This document shows, piece after piece, positions 20,708 to 32,639 of a stretch of DNA of 64,000 bases. The position numbers were made by a program, and so were the translations under genes. Numbering within the stretch: position 1 is the first letter of the stretch; the number at the start of each line of letters is the position of its first letter. The notes under the pieces were generated by a model that ran no database searches, was not told the origin of the DNA, and worked only from the letters and a program-made list of their open reading frames with translations. Location: assembly GCF_012489685.1 (NCBI RefSeq), contig NC_080046.1, forward strand, positions 58,456,195-58,520,194, read 5' to 3'. This stretch comes from Lotus japonicus (taxonomy: Eukaryota > Streptophyta > Magnoliopsida > Fabales > Fabaceae).

Positions 20708-23700
20708 CATGATAACGGAAACATTGAATCACTCAAATAAATGCTAGCATTTTAAGGTACATTCATATCATCTGTTTGCTACAAAAATAAATATACAGAG
20801 ACACAATGTTACCATACAACTCCTCACTCCCCATCCCCAGCTTTACACGACCATAAAAAGGAGAAAATGTAACATTTAAACCATCACACATCCCAATTCT
20901 TATGAATATGAAAAACTCATCTCACTTCAAGGCCAAAACATATTCAATCACAAAACCCAATTAAACACTTTGATTGTGAGCAAGCAGGTAAGCACTACAA
21001 CTAATCATATTCAAATTTTCATAGCAACAAAGCGAAAAAAGCTATCAAAAGATAAGGTATTTTTCAGTGCTCTAAATTAGTGTCAGTGCACCTCAGCTCT
21101 CATCCATCTTATGTGTTGTAAATTAGTACCACCAGTTAACTACAATAGCGCGTTGATTTTCCTCTGAAATAACCTGAAGACATAATATAACTTCTATATT
21201 ATTAAATTTATCTTCACATTCTAATCAGTAAGCAATAAGAACTCTCCTGTGTTATATTAGTTCATTTCAGCAAGCAAGACACATCAATTTTTATAACAAA
21301 TGAAATAAATGTATCTGTTAAAATTAGGATATAAAAGCAAGGGTAGTCAACAAAGGAAAAACATCTAATAAGCATCAGATTTAGAAAACTTGCTCTTAAG
21401 GCTTGAGAAAATAAGCTCAGTTCGACTAACAAAGATTCATTAGACCAAGAAAATTTAAGAGATAGCAACAATATGTGTCACTCCCCATGTCCTTTCCTTA
21501 AATCTCGTTCATTTGGTGAAACTACCCCCACATTTGAAGTCAATGCCCTCCTGAAACTTTTATCAATTTCCCAATTGAAGTAAATTATAACAATCAGATA
21601 CCTCCAGTTTCCAATACAAAGAATGAAGATCCTCAATGTATTCAACTGCTTCAAAAGGATCATGATCACAAATAAAACATTAAAATAGATATAAGGAAAA
21701 AAAAAAAGAGAACAGATACATAAACTAATACCATATGATCTGAATCACTATGCAGCGTTTCAGTTTTCTCCTAAGATAGTGGCACTATAATCATAACATA
21801 TGGACATGGAATAATCTCCATACCCTTTCTTGGTTATATATTAAAAATATGGCTGCTCAATATTTTAGTCTAATAGTAAAGGATATGTACCTCAATTTCA
21901 CCAAATGAGAAAGAGAAAGAGGATGTACCTCAGCGCAATTTCATTTGAGATGGTGATTTGTGCAGCAAACCTCCTACATAACAATACATGAACAAAAGGT
22001 TTTACAAATTCTTCATCTGGCTAAACATGTAAATCTTGGGTAACAAAGAGAAGAAAAGAAAGCATAAGAAATTGAATGCTCCTAATTGCTGTGTAGCATC
22101 CCAGGTTAGTGCACCAGTCACGCAGCCGCTAAAGCAGCTGAAATTGTGGTCGTCGGGGCACCATCTTGCTGCTATTCTGTGGCATTGAGGAAAACTGAAA
22201 CATGCCATAAGAAATTGAACATTGGAGCATTTTTGGGTACAAACAAAACTGTTAGAAGGCATCATACACATAGTCAACGTTTTGATTATATATATGCAAA
22301 ATAATCAAATTAAGAGAGCTCAAACATTGAAAATGTAAAATGATGAAACAACAAAAATGGAAAGTGATCACCTGTGAAGGAATGACAAAAAAATTAGGGG
22401 AAACAGGGTGAAAGAGAAATCGACGAAGCCAGTCCTATTTAACCAAGATGATAAGCAGATGAGGAGACTCAAAACGTTCTGCAGGTGTTGAGAGCTCAAA
22501 ACATTTTCTCGGTTACGAATACAATTGTGAAGAATGAAAGTCAAAGGGTTTTTTCAAGCAAAAACTCAACAGAGATCAAAAGAACGGCTGGGATTGCATC
22601 TTTTGGAAAATAATGTTTACCTTTACCAAAATACCCATAAAGGAAATTAAATTGTAGTGCAATAGGATATTGAATTACAAACTTACCCTCTAGGCTGAAA
22701 AGCTCTTCCTTTATATAGTTTATAGATAGATGCAAACTGAATCTATGTTGTGTCTCTGGTTTTACTTAGAGAATGTAAACTGAATCTCTGTTGTCCCTGG
22801 TTTTGCTCATATGCACTCTTGTTTCCCAAGTCCATTCCATGCATTAGATAAGAATTTCCCCATGCTTGTTCATTGTTATACATTTTTAGCACAACAAAGA
22901 AATGTGTTTCACTAACTTAACTCCATTATCCTCATTACCACCCCGATGCTGGAATGGAAGAGATTTTTCTTCCCATGGCAGCATCCTTTCAAAGACAAAC
23001 AAAATCCAAGCACATGTGCAAATGGCTAGCATGCCTATGGGGAAGGAGGCTGGGAAAACAACTTGGAACCTGGTCTGCAAATGCAAACAACTAATTTTTG
23101 TGGAATCAATTTGAACTTTTGAAAATAGCTTTTGATCCCTAAAGTTACTCCATCCTATTCTCAGGTGTTTCTGCTTAAATACATGAAAGTAAGCTGAAAT
23201 AAACTACTACAACTAAATTATTTTGAAATCCCTATTATAAAGCATACAATCTATCCTTACAAACAACACTTTATTTCTTTTCATTTACATGAGAGATAAG
23301 ATGTGTAGAATAATTGGAAACTCATACCAAAAGAAAACTTTAAATCTCCTCACCTCAATGCAATTGAGTAATTCAAAATAAAATCTAATTCTGAATGGTA
23401 GGACTTCCAATGATACATGTGAAGTCTAATGTGGACTAAGGTTTGTCACATATATGTCCATGCCTTCAATCCTTCCCACTGTTGTAGCAGAAGTTGCATC
23501 CAACCTGTAAAGAGAAAATGGAGGAAGCAAGAACAACCACTCATATTTTCATTAATTATTACATGTTACCTTTAGCAAAATACAGAAACTGAACAGCCCG
23601 TGGTAGGAGAGGAAGCAAGAACAACCACTTCTATTTGAATCTTTTTCACCTTTCCTTTCAGACTTGAGGCATTCCTTGCAATTCATCGCTGCATGCCAAG

Positions 23701-25160
23701 GAACTATACAATGTGCACTGAACAACCCGTGGTAGGAGATGCACTTTCAACTTTCAATTGAGGGACCATACCCACTTTGGAACTTTTAGAAGTAGTTTAT
23801 GTATCAACATTCAACAAAAGTACATGGCAGAGGCTGAAAAATAATGTTACAGTTGGAATTTCAGTTAATACAATTTATTAAAATTGGTCGTAACACATTA
23901 AGGATAGCTTTGTAGAAAATTTGTGTTTATTAAATAGAGAACTACCTTGATAATCACCATTGAGGTATAGGTGAAGCATGGTTACACAAAGTTAGGTGCT
24001 TCTTCTTAATTCTTCTTGCTGGTTGCCAATTGGGTCATACTGCCAAGTGAAAGGAAAAGCATATAAACTTATATAGAAGAAAAGGAATAAAGGTAATTAT
24101 TAAAGTTCATTGAGATGATACCTAATCTTAAATATGAAAATAAAAGCCAAATCAAGCAAACCACGGCGTCCTTCGGTGAGAGCAGAGTCTGCAAGCATGA
24201 TTAAATGCAAAGAAAAAATAAAAGTGTAATTCAGAAAGTGAGATGACATGTCGGGATCCAGAGAAAGAAGGGATAATACCTTGGTGGACTGTTGCCACCG
24301 TCGCTCTATCGCCCACTCTCCCTCTCTCTATGGGTAAGCAAAACGACAATTCATAACTTTTGGGTGCAGATCGTCGTTCTCATCGGAAGGAAGCCCTTGA
24401 AGACCTAATCAAATAGGTTCTGAACGGAAAAAATGAAAATGAATTGACAAAGAGCAGAAAACATCATCGTTCAAACCTGTAGAAGAAATGCAGTATGAGT
24501 TCCAGTGTACGAAGGGAAAAGAAACACAGAGAGCGTTTGTAGCAAAAGCTATACGAATTAGTGAAGAGAAGAAACAGTTCTAACCTGATTGCCAAACCTC
24601 AGCAATCTAGTTCTAACCTGATTGCCAAACCTCAACAATCTTCTCCATCACGATCAGAGAAAAAAAGGGAAACGATATCAGTTCTGAATCCTACCATATC
24701 ACAAACGAAATCAGATAATTTCTTTCTAAATTAACAGCACAACACCACCAGAGATGAAATACACACCTGGTCGCAGATGAAGCCCATGATGAAGGTTTTC
24801 CAGACAGCGGTGGAAGGGCGAGGGAGGGTGTCGAGGAGGTGCTGAAATCAGTGGCAAACACGGAAAAGCAGTGTGTCTGAGAGAAGGTTTTAAACGACTT
24901 GAAACCTAGAAACGGCTGAGAGAAGGAGAAAAGGTAGAAGGTAAGGTGAAAGGGGAAGCGTCTGTTTACAGTTTTGAAACTGAAAAGCATTTCACTAATT
25001 TAATAAATCTATTGAATGAAAGAAGGAATGAAATTGATATGAATGAACGGCTGAGATCAAACCTGAGTGAAATAAAATGACTTTTTACAAAAATATCCAT
25101 ACCCAGCTCTCATAGATATTGGAATAAATTGCTGAAGGACTTTTTTGCCCTTAAGGCTGC
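20708..25160. other. Helitron internal DNA with exon-like scraps, no intact gene
   Basis: I see no full gene. Exon-like scraps on the minus strand include a patch near 22080-22200 after TTTCAG, a patch at about 23452-23510 reading LDATSATTVGRIEGMDIYV after a TTTACAG acceptor, and a leader-like patch at 24770-24985 that ends MGFICDQ|GTGTGTATTTC. A 32-bp tandem (TTCTAACCTGATTGCCAAAC...) lies at 24579-24645. These look like captured gene pieces; none is identified with confidence. Confidence 0.4.
22700..22726 (-). mobile_element. Candidate Helitron 5' terminus
   Basis: The minus strand reads A|TCTATAAACTATATAAAGGA, followed by AGAGCTTTTCAGCCTAGAGG. The TC start and A host base fit, but TCTATC just upstream makes the exact base uncertain (22726 or 22730). 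Confidence 0.5.
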
Positions 25161-25188
25161 AAAACTTTGCTTTTATATATATTATAGA
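25160..25188 (-). mobile_element. Candidate Helitron 5' terminus beside a GATA repeat
   Basis: The minus strand reads TCTATAATATATATAAAAGC then AAAGTTTTGCAGCC, closely like the end at 30904 and its downstream TTTTTTGCCCT...CAGCCGTT(C/T) motifs. The preceding base is T instead of A, perhaps due to the abutting TAGA/GATA repeat. Confidence 0.55.
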
Positions 25189-25250
25189 AGATTATAGATA
25201 GATAGATAGATTATAGATAGATAGATAGATAGATTATAGATTATAGATAA
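25189..25250. repeat. GATA/TAGA microsatellite at a Helitron 5' end
   Basis: Runs of GATA mixed with GATTATA directly abut the candidate Helitron 5' end at 25188. Confidence 0.9.
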
Positions 25251-25396
25251 TAATAAGTCCATTTAATTTTTTTTTTGAGGTAAATAATAAAAAAATTAAT
25301 ACAATTAAAAACCATTTAATTTAATGTTTATATAGTTGAAGGAAAAGGGACGGTGAGAATGTTTTCAATCTTTTCATTGATATCATGCGTAATAAT

Positions 25397-25603
25397 AAAA
25401 TCACTCTCTGAGAGATTGAACCATGTTTGCTTGTACCCCACTGTAGTTCTTGTTTTGTAGGTTTGTTCCTTGCTTTTATGTTTTGTAGTTACTTCTGTAA
25501 GTCATGCTACAATTGTAAACCTTCATACAATTGTATCCTGGGATTTCAATCCCCGTTCTCTCAATACATGATATCTTTTCTCTTGAAAAAAAAATCACTC
25601 TCT
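25397..25603 (+). mobile_element. 5'-truncated LINE tail with 13-bp target duplication
   Basis: The insert 25410-25590 ends in TTGAAAAA and is flanked by AAAATCACTCTCT at 25397-25409 and 25591-25603. The duplication plus A-tail indicates target-primed insertion of a LINE 3' end. It has no coding content. Confidence 0.65.
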
Positions 25604-25653
25604 TTACCATTTAAAGATTAATATTAATATTAAATTATTATTTAAACCCATTT

Positions 25654-25778
25654 AAAATAGAAGACGCATGTGTGGTAGGAGCTGAGGACATATGGTTGGG
25701 TAGGGGGAGATCCAGGTTCGATTCCTGGCAGGTGCAATTTATCTTTCCGATGTACCAAAAAAAATAGAAGACGCATGT
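25654..25778 (+). mobile_element. tRNA-derived SINE, 89 bp, with 18-bp target duplication
   Basis: The insert 25672-25760 has an A-box-like GTGGTAGGAGCTGAGG at its start and a B box GGTTCGATTCC about 40 bases later, and ends in GATGTACCAAAA. It is flanked by AAAATAGAAGACGCATGT at 25654-25671 and 25761-25778. This looks like a short complete SINE; the tail A count is ambiguous. Confidence 0.8.
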
Positions 25779-28128
25779 AGCATGATATTGATGGAAAGTA
25801 TTAAACTATCAAATATAGAATTGATTAGCAAAAAATATAAAACCAAAATAATTTATCACTTCTAATGTAATTTTGTAACTGATAGTAACCTCATTATCTG
25901 GTGTGTTTGTTTTCAATCTTTCTCTTTTAATCATGTAGGTAGGAGTGCAAACATGGTAGCTCATGATTTGTCTAGGTTCTCTTTGGTTCATGAAGATAGG
26001 ATTTGGGTGGGTGTCACTTCATTTTGTATTCAACAATGTGTACTCAAAAAAAATTGCTCTGTTTGCTCATGATTTGTCTAGGTTCTCTTGTTAATGAAGG
26101 AATTGCTCTGTTTGCTGTCAAAAAAAATATTAATCATGATTTTAATTACTCCTAAGTAACTTATGAAGTCCTATGGATTTTAATTACTCCTAAGTAACTT
26201 ATGAAGTCCTATGAAATTCTGTAACTGATATTAACCTCATTATTGAGTGTGTAGCTAATATTAATTATGATCGTAAAAACAAAATTTGGTGAAGGTGAAA
26301 GGGTTAGTTCAATATTTTTTTTGTACATCGGAAAGAAGTTCAATATTTATTTAAGCATTCATATCTCAAATGTAATGTTAATGATTAATATTAATATTAA
26401 TATAAATCCAAAATAATTCACCATGACGTGTGGAGTTCTATAATTAATATTAAATTTCTAATTTAATGGGTAGTGAATTAAAAAATTTAGAGTAGGAGAA
26501 AGGGTTGCTAAAGACTAATATTATTATTAGTTATTATTCAATTAATAATTATGTAAATCCAAACTAATTTATATGTGTCATATTGAATTTCATAACTGAT
26601 ATGAACTAAATAATAATAACCTTGTTTAAAATAGAATAAGGATGTAGCAGCTGGACATTAATGGGAGGTCTTAAACTGTTAAATCAAAATGTAAGGTATT
26701 AAACTAAATAAATTGATAAAAATGTCTTTAAAAAGCATATTAGTTACATATTATTTGCTGTATAGTTTACCCATATGAAAGGGTGTCATAGTTACAGTTT
26801 TCGGAAAAAAAAAGTTATAACATTAAATATTACAAATAAAACCAACTTTGGAGTGCCTAATAATGACATAAAAACCTTTCACATATACTTTCTATTATTA
26901 TATAGATTATAATTTATAAAATAAAAAATCTTAACATCCTATTTCATTTCATTTGTGAATTGAAGAAAATAAAATACAACAAAAATTTAATTTAAAAAAT
27001 AAAAATGAACTATAAATATTTAAAAAAAATGCACTCGATATTTCCAAGATTGAAATTTAGATTGGGATTTAGAGAGACTGATCCACTCAAAGTGCACCTG
27101 ATATTTTCATTTTCTTGGATTGTGATCCGTTAATAATACACTGGGGTATATCAATCATATTAAGTTCATAAATATTATAATGATTGAACTTATGGGGATT
27201 GTGTTCTAAATAATAAAATAGGAAAAAAAACTACTCATTGAGGAATTTGAATGTTAATGACATTCATATAAAATTTATTAGAATCTTAATTATTTTTTCA
27301 CTTACTCAAAACAAAAGTTAAGTAGGCTAATTAACATTTGACTTTCAGTTACAATTTTATTTCAAATTTCAACCATTAGCCGTTTTTAATAGCAATTAAT
27401 ATAAGCTAAGGAATTGAAAAAGGTTCACCACTAACTTTTAAATGCATTATTTATGTTACCAATAAAAAATTAATTTACATGTGCACATAACTTTTAATTC
27501 AGCCATTATTTGATAAAGAAAAACAATGAATAAAAACTTATCTTTAGCATCAAGACAAATAAATAATAAAAACTAAGAAATAATGAAAGGCAACTTATAT
27601 ATTGAAGAAGGAGGGATAGAAATATGCAAAATTGGCTAGAAAATAAATATACAAATGACAAAGAATATTTCCTTCATAAGCTAACTAACAAATAGAAATC
27701 CAAACTGAAATCTGCATCAGGTGCAATTCATTTGCAATGAAAAAGGAATGTGATTTACATAGACCTAGCTCCCAACTTAAAAAGAAAAGAGGGACAGAAA
27801 AAAGCAAAGAAATGTTATCAAACTTTGAACCCTTTAGTATTTGCACCATCATGAGAAAGTGCTATTGGATTGCTGGTAGTTTTGAGCATAATAGTTCCAC
27901 TTCCCTCGGTTCTGAGAGTAGTTGAAGGAAGCTATTCTTGGAATGAATTGCTAGCCAATGCAGAGGCGAAATTCACATGTTCTTCCCATTCTTAATTGAA
28001 AGTTTGAGTACCTCTATTTGATTGAAAGTTTGAGTCTATTTAAATGGAGAACCAATAATAGCACATCCTAAGCCAATATGAAATACAATAAACAACTGTA
28101 CTTGAAAGAAGTGGCAAGTTCATGTTAC
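25779..28128. other. AT-rich Helitron-nest DNA, no gene
   Basis: A 38-bp tandem (two copies with TTTTAATTACTCCTAAGTAA) lies at about 26140-26216. Near-duplicate phrases GCTCATGATTTGTCTAGG occur at 25959 and 26064. Several diverged copies of a CTAATTTATxTGTGTCATAT-like phrase suggest degenerate internal repeats. 27420-27660 copies 18470-18740. No coding sequence is recognised. Confidence 0.45.
26880..26906 (-). mobile_element. Candidate Helitron 5' terminus
   Basis: The minus strand reads A|TCTATATAATAATAGAAAG, then TATATGTGAAAGG. It fits the A|TC rule but lacks the GCAGAG motif shared by two other ends, so it may belong to another subfamily. Confidence 0.4.
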
Positions 28129-28226
28129 CTTAGAAGCATCCCTTTTCTTTTCTTTCATGACAATGGCGACTGCTGGCTTGTCTCTGTATAGTAGCAGATT
28201 CAAAGTCACTTTCTCGACTGGGTTTC
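28129..28226 (-). pseudogene. Isolated exon of unknown gene (captured fragment)
   Basis: A 98-nt minus-strand segment lies between a TATTCTAG acceptor and an AAG|GTAACATG donor. It is fully open in one frame: two bases, then NPVEKVTLNLLLYRDKPAV, then AIVMKEKKRDASK. I do not recognise the parent gene. The clean splice borders plus open frame suggest a real exon carried by a Helitron. No adjacent partner exon is seen. Confidence 0.45.
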
Positions 28227-28910
28227 CTAGAATAAGATAAAAATGAAAATGATACTATCAAGTCTTTAAATATAGCTGAAAGGGAATATAATTAATAGAG
28301 AAAGATATTTAGAACTTCACAACTTTGCCATTATAAAAAAATCTGAGACATATTTAGAACCACACTACAATGAGAATAGTTCAACACCAAATAAACCGTA
28401 GGCCCAAATAGCCATGACTTGAACTTGGTCAACCCCGGACCAGCAAAAGTGATTCAATTGTAGTTAATCAAAATGCTACAGAGACATAGAAGATGACAGA
28501 ACAGTGTTAGACAATTTCAACTTATACTTTTTCATACTTTCCAAAATTTGAAAATGGCAATTAGAAAACTGAAACTATAATAACAACAAATATGGGTAGA
28601 GCTATTAGTACCTTGCTTAAATAGTCCCGAAGCTAACATGGGTGGATAAATTGCTGGTGTTTGTTGAGTCTTCATCTGTGAAACTTTTGAAATGAGTGTG
28701 TTGCTTGCAGGAAAAAGAATTGAAGTGAAGATGAATTAATAATGCAGAAAACTATACCTCAGGTATTAGTACCTTTCTTTTTTCATAATGTAGCCTGACT
28801 CTTGGACTGAACTTGGAGATGTAGTGAAGAGAGCATATGTTGAAACTGAGCTCAAAACCACACTTGAGCCTAAAGAAACACTTGAGCTCAGAACCATATA
28901 TATGGTAGTG

Positions 28911-29201
28911 GAGCTGATAGATGATGATGCAGAGTTTGTTATATTAGCCAGTGATGGGTTATGGAAGGTAAGATTTGACAAATAATGAACTATGCACACA
29001 CCTTATGGACCATATTTTTGCACTTCTTACATCTGTATATTAAATTATTCAAGGTAATGACAAATCAAGAAGCAATGGATGCCATCAGAAATGTAAACTG
29101 TAAAGGAAGCTTGGTCTGCAACAACAAACCTTACAGAAGAGGCACTTAACAGGAAAAGCTGTGGTGATACCTCTTGCGTTGCTGTCACAGAACACACTAC
29201 G
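28911..29201 (+). pseudogene. Captured PP2C phosphatase fragment, two exons
   Basis: The plus strand reads ELIDDDAEFVILASDGLWK, then an 86-bp GT-AG intron (28968-29053), then VMTNQEAMDAIRNV, and after a shift KEAWSATTNLTEEALNRKSC followed by GDTSCVAVTEH. This is the C-terminal part of a plant clade-F-like protein phosphatase 2C: the DG of ASDGLW is a metal-binding motif, and GDTSC sits where the last metal-binding Asp (DN/DD) motif occurs. An extra 7 bases around 29090-29100 break the frame, and the rest of the catalytic domain is missing. The retained intron shows capture of genomic DNA, not a retrocopy. It lies inside the Helitron nest, antisense to the Helitrons. Confidence 0.75.
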
Positions 29202-30875
29202 AAAAGAAATAATCACTCGAATTAGTGTGAGGTTTTCTAACACATGAAATCCAATTTTAAAGGAGAAAGAAACAACAATCACAATTAAAAAAATTGAACT
29301 GAGAATATAAGAAGTTGTTTAACATATATGCCTGTTCCACACACATGATCAGATTTCAAATAAATTCAAGAATAAATAAGAAATTGAATTGGGAAGAAAG
29401 ATAAAATTAAAAATGAAAAAACTTGAATTTAACCAATACAGGAAGAAGTGAACTTGACTGCTTCAGAAAATTTGAAGAAAATTTTCAATCATGCAACTAC
29501 CTCCCATCATCGGGCAAAAACCCCTATACCTTACTCCTTCCACTTCCGGTCATTGTCAGACCTGGGAGAGCTTGGCTTTGCTATGAAGGAATCAAACCAT
29601 ATTTTCAGCCAACATAGCCACATAATTATAAATGAAAGAAATTAATAGATGCGAAGAGAAAAATCAAGGCAACAGTGTGAGTTGATCTATGCGGAAAAAA
29701 TAAAATGTTTGGAGAAAAGGATGGTTGATTGAGGACATTAAGGGATTTGAATCGAAATTTTTGAAACAAAAGAATCCATCAAACATGCAGGTCATATTAT
29801 TTCTTCCTTCAAACTTATGCATCAGCTAACGAATTGTGTTTATAGCTTGAGTAAACCCCAAAAATAGAAAAACACAAAAGCATAAAACATCCATTCAATT
29901 CAAACCCAAAATGCAAGCATGGGTGACAGTTCAGATGAATCAAATAAACAAATTTGAGATGAACAAATGAACCTTCACCGCGGAAATGAGAAGTCCACCT
30001 AAGGCTCCTAAACTAAGGAAAATATGTATCAGGAGGAAGAAGATAATCACAGAAGAACAATCAAAAAGTTAAAGAGAAATAAACCTAACACACAGATGAA
30101 CCCAGCCAAGGCGCACAACAGTGGAGGAGCAAAAAATCCAAGGCGGAAGCAGTGGTGCCCGTAACATAAGCGACAGAACTGAAATTGCACCATAAGCGAC
30201 AGAACTGAGAAAAAGGAAGAGAAGGGACATTGCAGAGATTGGGGGAAAACAAAACGCACCGTCCGAAACAAAAAACCATAGGAACTCTCCAATTTCCAAT
30301 TTGATTTATGTCTTTCACGTTTCTCACCCTCTCTGCACACTCATTCAATTTCGCACCCTCTCTGCAGACTGTTCACAGCAACGCCATCTTCATCGCAGGT
30401 GTGAGCATTCCTATCTTCCATTTCGTTCGTTCATTCCTTTTTCTACATACCAAGCACACCAACTTTTGCCGTCGAAACAGCGGCGGGTCGCACCAGATCG
30501 GAGCTCCTCCGCTGTCTCACCCAGTGCCGCACGACCTCATCTCTTCGGTTGGACCCTCTCTCTCTCTCGCACGGCTCTGCTCTGGTGAATCTTAGTCGTA
30601 TGTTTTTTTGTTATGGAGCTTCAGAGAAGGAGAAGGATCCGAATGAAAAAGGGGTGAGAAAAGAAACGGAAGAATAACGCGAGAGAGGTGAAATGAAATG
30701 TGTTTCAGATGGAATGGAAAAGTGAAACGGATGGAATTAAAAACCCAAATCTTTGTCAATCAAACGGCTGAGATTGAATCTATGGGAAATAAAATGTTTT
30801 TTTTACCAAAATATCCATGCCCAACTTCCATAGTTTTTAGAATAAATAAATTGTTGAACGACTTTTTTGCCCTCA
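29202..30875. other. Helitron-nest DNA with leader-like scraps
   Basis: No intact gene. A plus-strand patch at 30301-30400 encodes a hydrophobic start (MSFTFLTLSAHSFNFAPSLQ) and then reads CGCAG|GTGTGAGC, resembling a first exon with a donor. It may be another captured piece. The remaining open frames in 29.2-30.3 kb look fortuitous. Confidence 0.35.
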
Positions 30876-30904
30876 AGACCGCAGAAACTCTGCTTTTATA
30901 TAGA
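30876..30904 (-). mobile_element. Helitron 5' terminus beside a GATA repeat
   Basis: The minus strand reads A|TCTATATAAAAGCAGAG then TTTCTGCGGTC. The A host base and TC start are exact. Downstream sequence resembles the 25188 terminus. A long GATA-type microsatellite abuts it on the outside. Confidence 0.6.
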
Positions 30905-31016
30905 TTATAGATTATGGATTATAGATAGATAGATTATAGATAGATAGATAGATAGATAGATTATAGATAGATAGATAGATTATAGATTATAGATAGATAG
31001 ATAGATTATAGATAGA
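30905..31016. repeat. GATA/GATTATA microsatellite at a Helitron 5' end
   Basis: About 110 bp of GATAGATAGATTATA-type repeats, directly outside the 30904 terminus, as at 25189. Confidence 0.9.
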
Positions 31017-32639
31017 TGTGTTTTTTAAGTTGTTCTCATTTTAAATAAGTCATGTGGGATTTTTTACATTTTATGATTATTTTATTTTTGTTGTTAAAGC
31101 ATTAATATATCTTTACCACTCATTATAAACGAAAGAAAATTCAGATAATAGTAAGATAAACCTCTTATATACTTTAAAGAGAGTTGTGACTTGTTAAGAT
31201 TGACTTTTTGTTCGGAAGCATCTTCATAAAGTCTATAATAGAGTTTATAATAGTAGCTTATTCAACCATAGACCGTGAAAAATATTCATATTATCATCTT
31301 GTCTCAACCTCGAGACGGACAAAATTGGAATAAAGTTACTCGTTCTTCATGATAAAAAAGGTAATTATTCTGACACACTTCATGATCAAATTGATCAAAT
31401 TATCCGGAAGACATTGTCAAACTCCACTCTATCGTTGGAATTAGACGTATTTAATTTAAGTGCCATGGTCTCTCTTACTATGATCTTCTTCTTCATATAA
31501 TAATAGGACTTGAATGCCGCTAAGGCATCAATAATCAAACGATCACTTATGCCCAAAGGCACTATAAATCTCACTCACAAATGTATGTGAGATTAAGGTA
31601 AAAAGTAAAGGCAAACGATACTAAAAAAGAAGACAAAATTCAGACGGATGCACAATACAATCCCAGCGAGCATGTTATATATAGCTAACATAGTAAACTT
31701 GTCAAAAGAGCAGTGAAAACAACATATAAACCACCAATAAAACCATACGCCTATGAAGAACTCCATCTCGCAAGCACATTTCAATATTGCTTGTTTTGCC
31801 TTAATGGTGAGAGGCTAGCGTGACGTAGTTCTTCTAGCACGCTTCATAAAAACATACTTTCATGATTGTGACTTGTATTATAAATCTTCAGAAGAGGTAG
31901 CCCAAAGGCGGAAGATGGAGGTCCCGAAGGAACCTGTAGAACCATTGGCTGGAGGTGGCACAAATTGGCTAGAGTCCGTCAACTACAAAAATAAGTTATG
32001 TAACCTGGACATGGAAACATCATCCACATTCCACAAGGACTCTCAACTTTCAATTGTACTTTCTTATTTTGATTTTGAAAGTTTCGTATAATAAATTATA
32101 TATGAACAATTAAAAATTACTATTTCGTCTTTTTTCAAAAAAAAAAGAAAGGTATTGTAAAATACCTCATTGTATTATTCTGTACCCTTCTTCCTAGCTC
32201 TTGCCAGCATTTTAACCCTGGCCATAATGGTATAATGGTATTGTTTCAACACAATGGCCATGCCAACCAGGGATGCCGACAGTTTGCCACGGGCTTAATA
32301 ATATTTCTATACCATACAAACATTTTCATATTAAAATTAGAAAGAAATTTCAAAAGATGAAAAATATAAACTAGAGCCCATTAAAGAGCCATAGCCATAG
32401 CATATATTCACAACAGATTTATACACTTCATTGTTGTATACAGTTTACTAAATTATAATTGAAATTAAAATTTATTTTTTAATAAACTCATACAACTCAT
32501 ATGGATATGGTTACATCTCCTCTTACGTACTAGTAAAGAAATACTAAAAGCAAGGTACATTAAGGCATTACTTTGAGGAGACATAAACCTCGCAAAGCTG
32601 ACACGTCACACTCCTGATAAGGTGCGTAGAGCTAAACAA
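31017..32639. other. Intergenic with one unplaced short frame
   Basis: Mostly anonymous AT-rich DNA. The plus frame 31873-32091 gives SSEEVAQRRKMEVPKEPVEP then a glycine-rich turn; its composition looks protein-like, but I recognise no family and it lacks partners. It may be a gene fragment. Confidence 0.35.

Larger units (their letters stand above)
16625..30904 (-). mobile_element. Nest of Helitron insertions, all on the minus strand
   Basis: Helitrons are rolling-circle transposons that start with TC, end with CTRR after a short hairpin, and insert between A and T. On the minus strand, three such 3' ends are seen at 16625, 18933 and 19121. Candidate 5' ends (A|TCTATA...) are seen at 22726, 25188, 26906 and 30904. 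None carries helicase in this block, so these are non-autonomous. The simplest nesting is 19121-22726 inside 18933-25188 inside an outer element starting at 16625, whose 5' end is 26906 or 30904. Segments at about 18470-18740 and 27420-27660 are diverged copies of each other, supporting one family. Which end pairs with which is inference. Confidence 0.65.
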
